A DNA stretch of 47,367 nt from positions 1 through 47,367 of the forward strand of contig JAQUWY010000012.1 of assembly GCA_028692655.1 (NCBI GenBank), written 5' to 3'. Shown here one piece after another: positions 47,046 to 47,367 of the stretch (the stretch's first letter is position 1; every line of letters starts with the position of its first letter). The notes below the pieces were generated by a model. The model was not told the DNA's origin and searched no databases. It worked only from the letters and a program-made list of their open reading frames with translations. Made by a program: the position numbers and the translations under genes. The DNA is from Candidatus Omnitrophota bacterium (GTDB taxonomy: Bacteria; Omnitrophota; Gorgyraeia; Duberdicusellales; 4484-171).

Positions 47046-47237
47046 TCAGCGTGCCTTTCTTCGGCCAATTATTATTCCAATAATAAAACCGATAAGCATT
47101 GTCAAAGGAAGCAAGATTACGCTGGAAATATCAAATTTCCAGAATAAAAATCTTAGAGAAACCGTTTGGGTATTCTGCAGCAAAACTATTATCAATAAGC
47201 CGCCAAGGATAAGCATTATAATAGTTTTTGGTTTCAT
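47046..47237 (-). CDS. LapA-like (DUF1049) two-TM small membrane protein
   Basis: IIMLILGGLLIIVLLQNTQTVSLRFLFWKFDISSVILLPLTMLIGFIIGIIIGRRKAR. Confidence 0.8.
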   Translation of the reverse strand: MKPKTIIMLILGGLLIIVLLQNTQTVSLRFLFWKFDISSVILLPLTMLIGFIIGIIIGRRKAR

Positions 47238-47288
47238 TGGGCCTCCTATGTTAATTGTCCATAACTAATCTACTCTCAAAACACCAAG

Positions 47289-47329
47289 CCATTTATCGAC
47301 AGCCCTTACGTCAGGCTGGAGATAAATGG
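47289..47329 (+). terminator. strong imperfect hairpin, possible terminator of a plus-strand transcript
   Basis: CCATTTATC-GAC-AGCC-cttacgtca-GGCT-GGA-GATAAATGG: 9-bp outer stem, inner stem, G.A/A.G internal mismatches; T6 run begins 5 nt after the stem. Confidence 0.4.
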
Positions 47330-47367
47330 TAAACTTTTTTATCAGTCTGTAGCTTAAAATTAGCAAA

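Noticed and set aside
1-47367. tRNA, rRNA, transposase, integrase, toxin-antitoxin or phage-defence genes
   Set aside because: None recognised by eye in either strand. The AlbA/Schlafen-HATPase protein was considered as a defence gene but its TM-TPR fusion and EPS context argue otherwise.

Overview
AT-rich bacterial window carrying one long, almost entirely minus-strand polysaccharide (EPS/capsule/O-antigen-like) locus, roughly 45.2 kb down to 2.6 kb. Reading in the direction of transcription (right to left): LapA-like, DUF481-like and an exported unknown protein; a 62-aa single-domain MerR/BldC-like regulator; a PCP+BY-kinase, an OPX exporter, a second PCP+kinase with degenerate kinase motifs, an ExeA-like AAA ATPase, an HD-domain protein and a secreted repeat protein; a signalling block (GAF histidine kinase, receiver protein with a TM helix and no DNA-binding domain, small TM protein, AlbA/Schlafen-HATPase-TM-TPR protein); a third PCP with a separate BY-kinase ending in seven tyrosines; a Wzm/Wzt ABC exporter; then about 20 glycosyltransferase, methyltransferase, B12-radical-SAM, O-antigen-ligase and heptosyltransferase genes. 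Minus-strand housekeeping-type genes follow (alpha/beta hydrolase, CoA-binding protein, partial FAD oxidoreductase). No rRNA, tRNA, CRISPR or transposon was recognised. The most interesting signal is upstream of the BldC-like gene: about seven 10-bp-phased direct repeats (TANTAAAGTA) that overlap a near-perfect sigma70 promoter (TTGACA-N17-TATACT). I propose an autoregulated, polymerising direct-repeat switch at the head of the EPS locus. Other candidates are a signalling module with a soluble kinase and a membrane-tethered receiver, a BY pseudo-kinase, a poly-Tyr tail, a duplicated rSAM/GT cassette, and an unlisted 36-aa membrane smORF with a strong Shine-Dalgarno. Family names are motif-level readings by eye; no database search was run.
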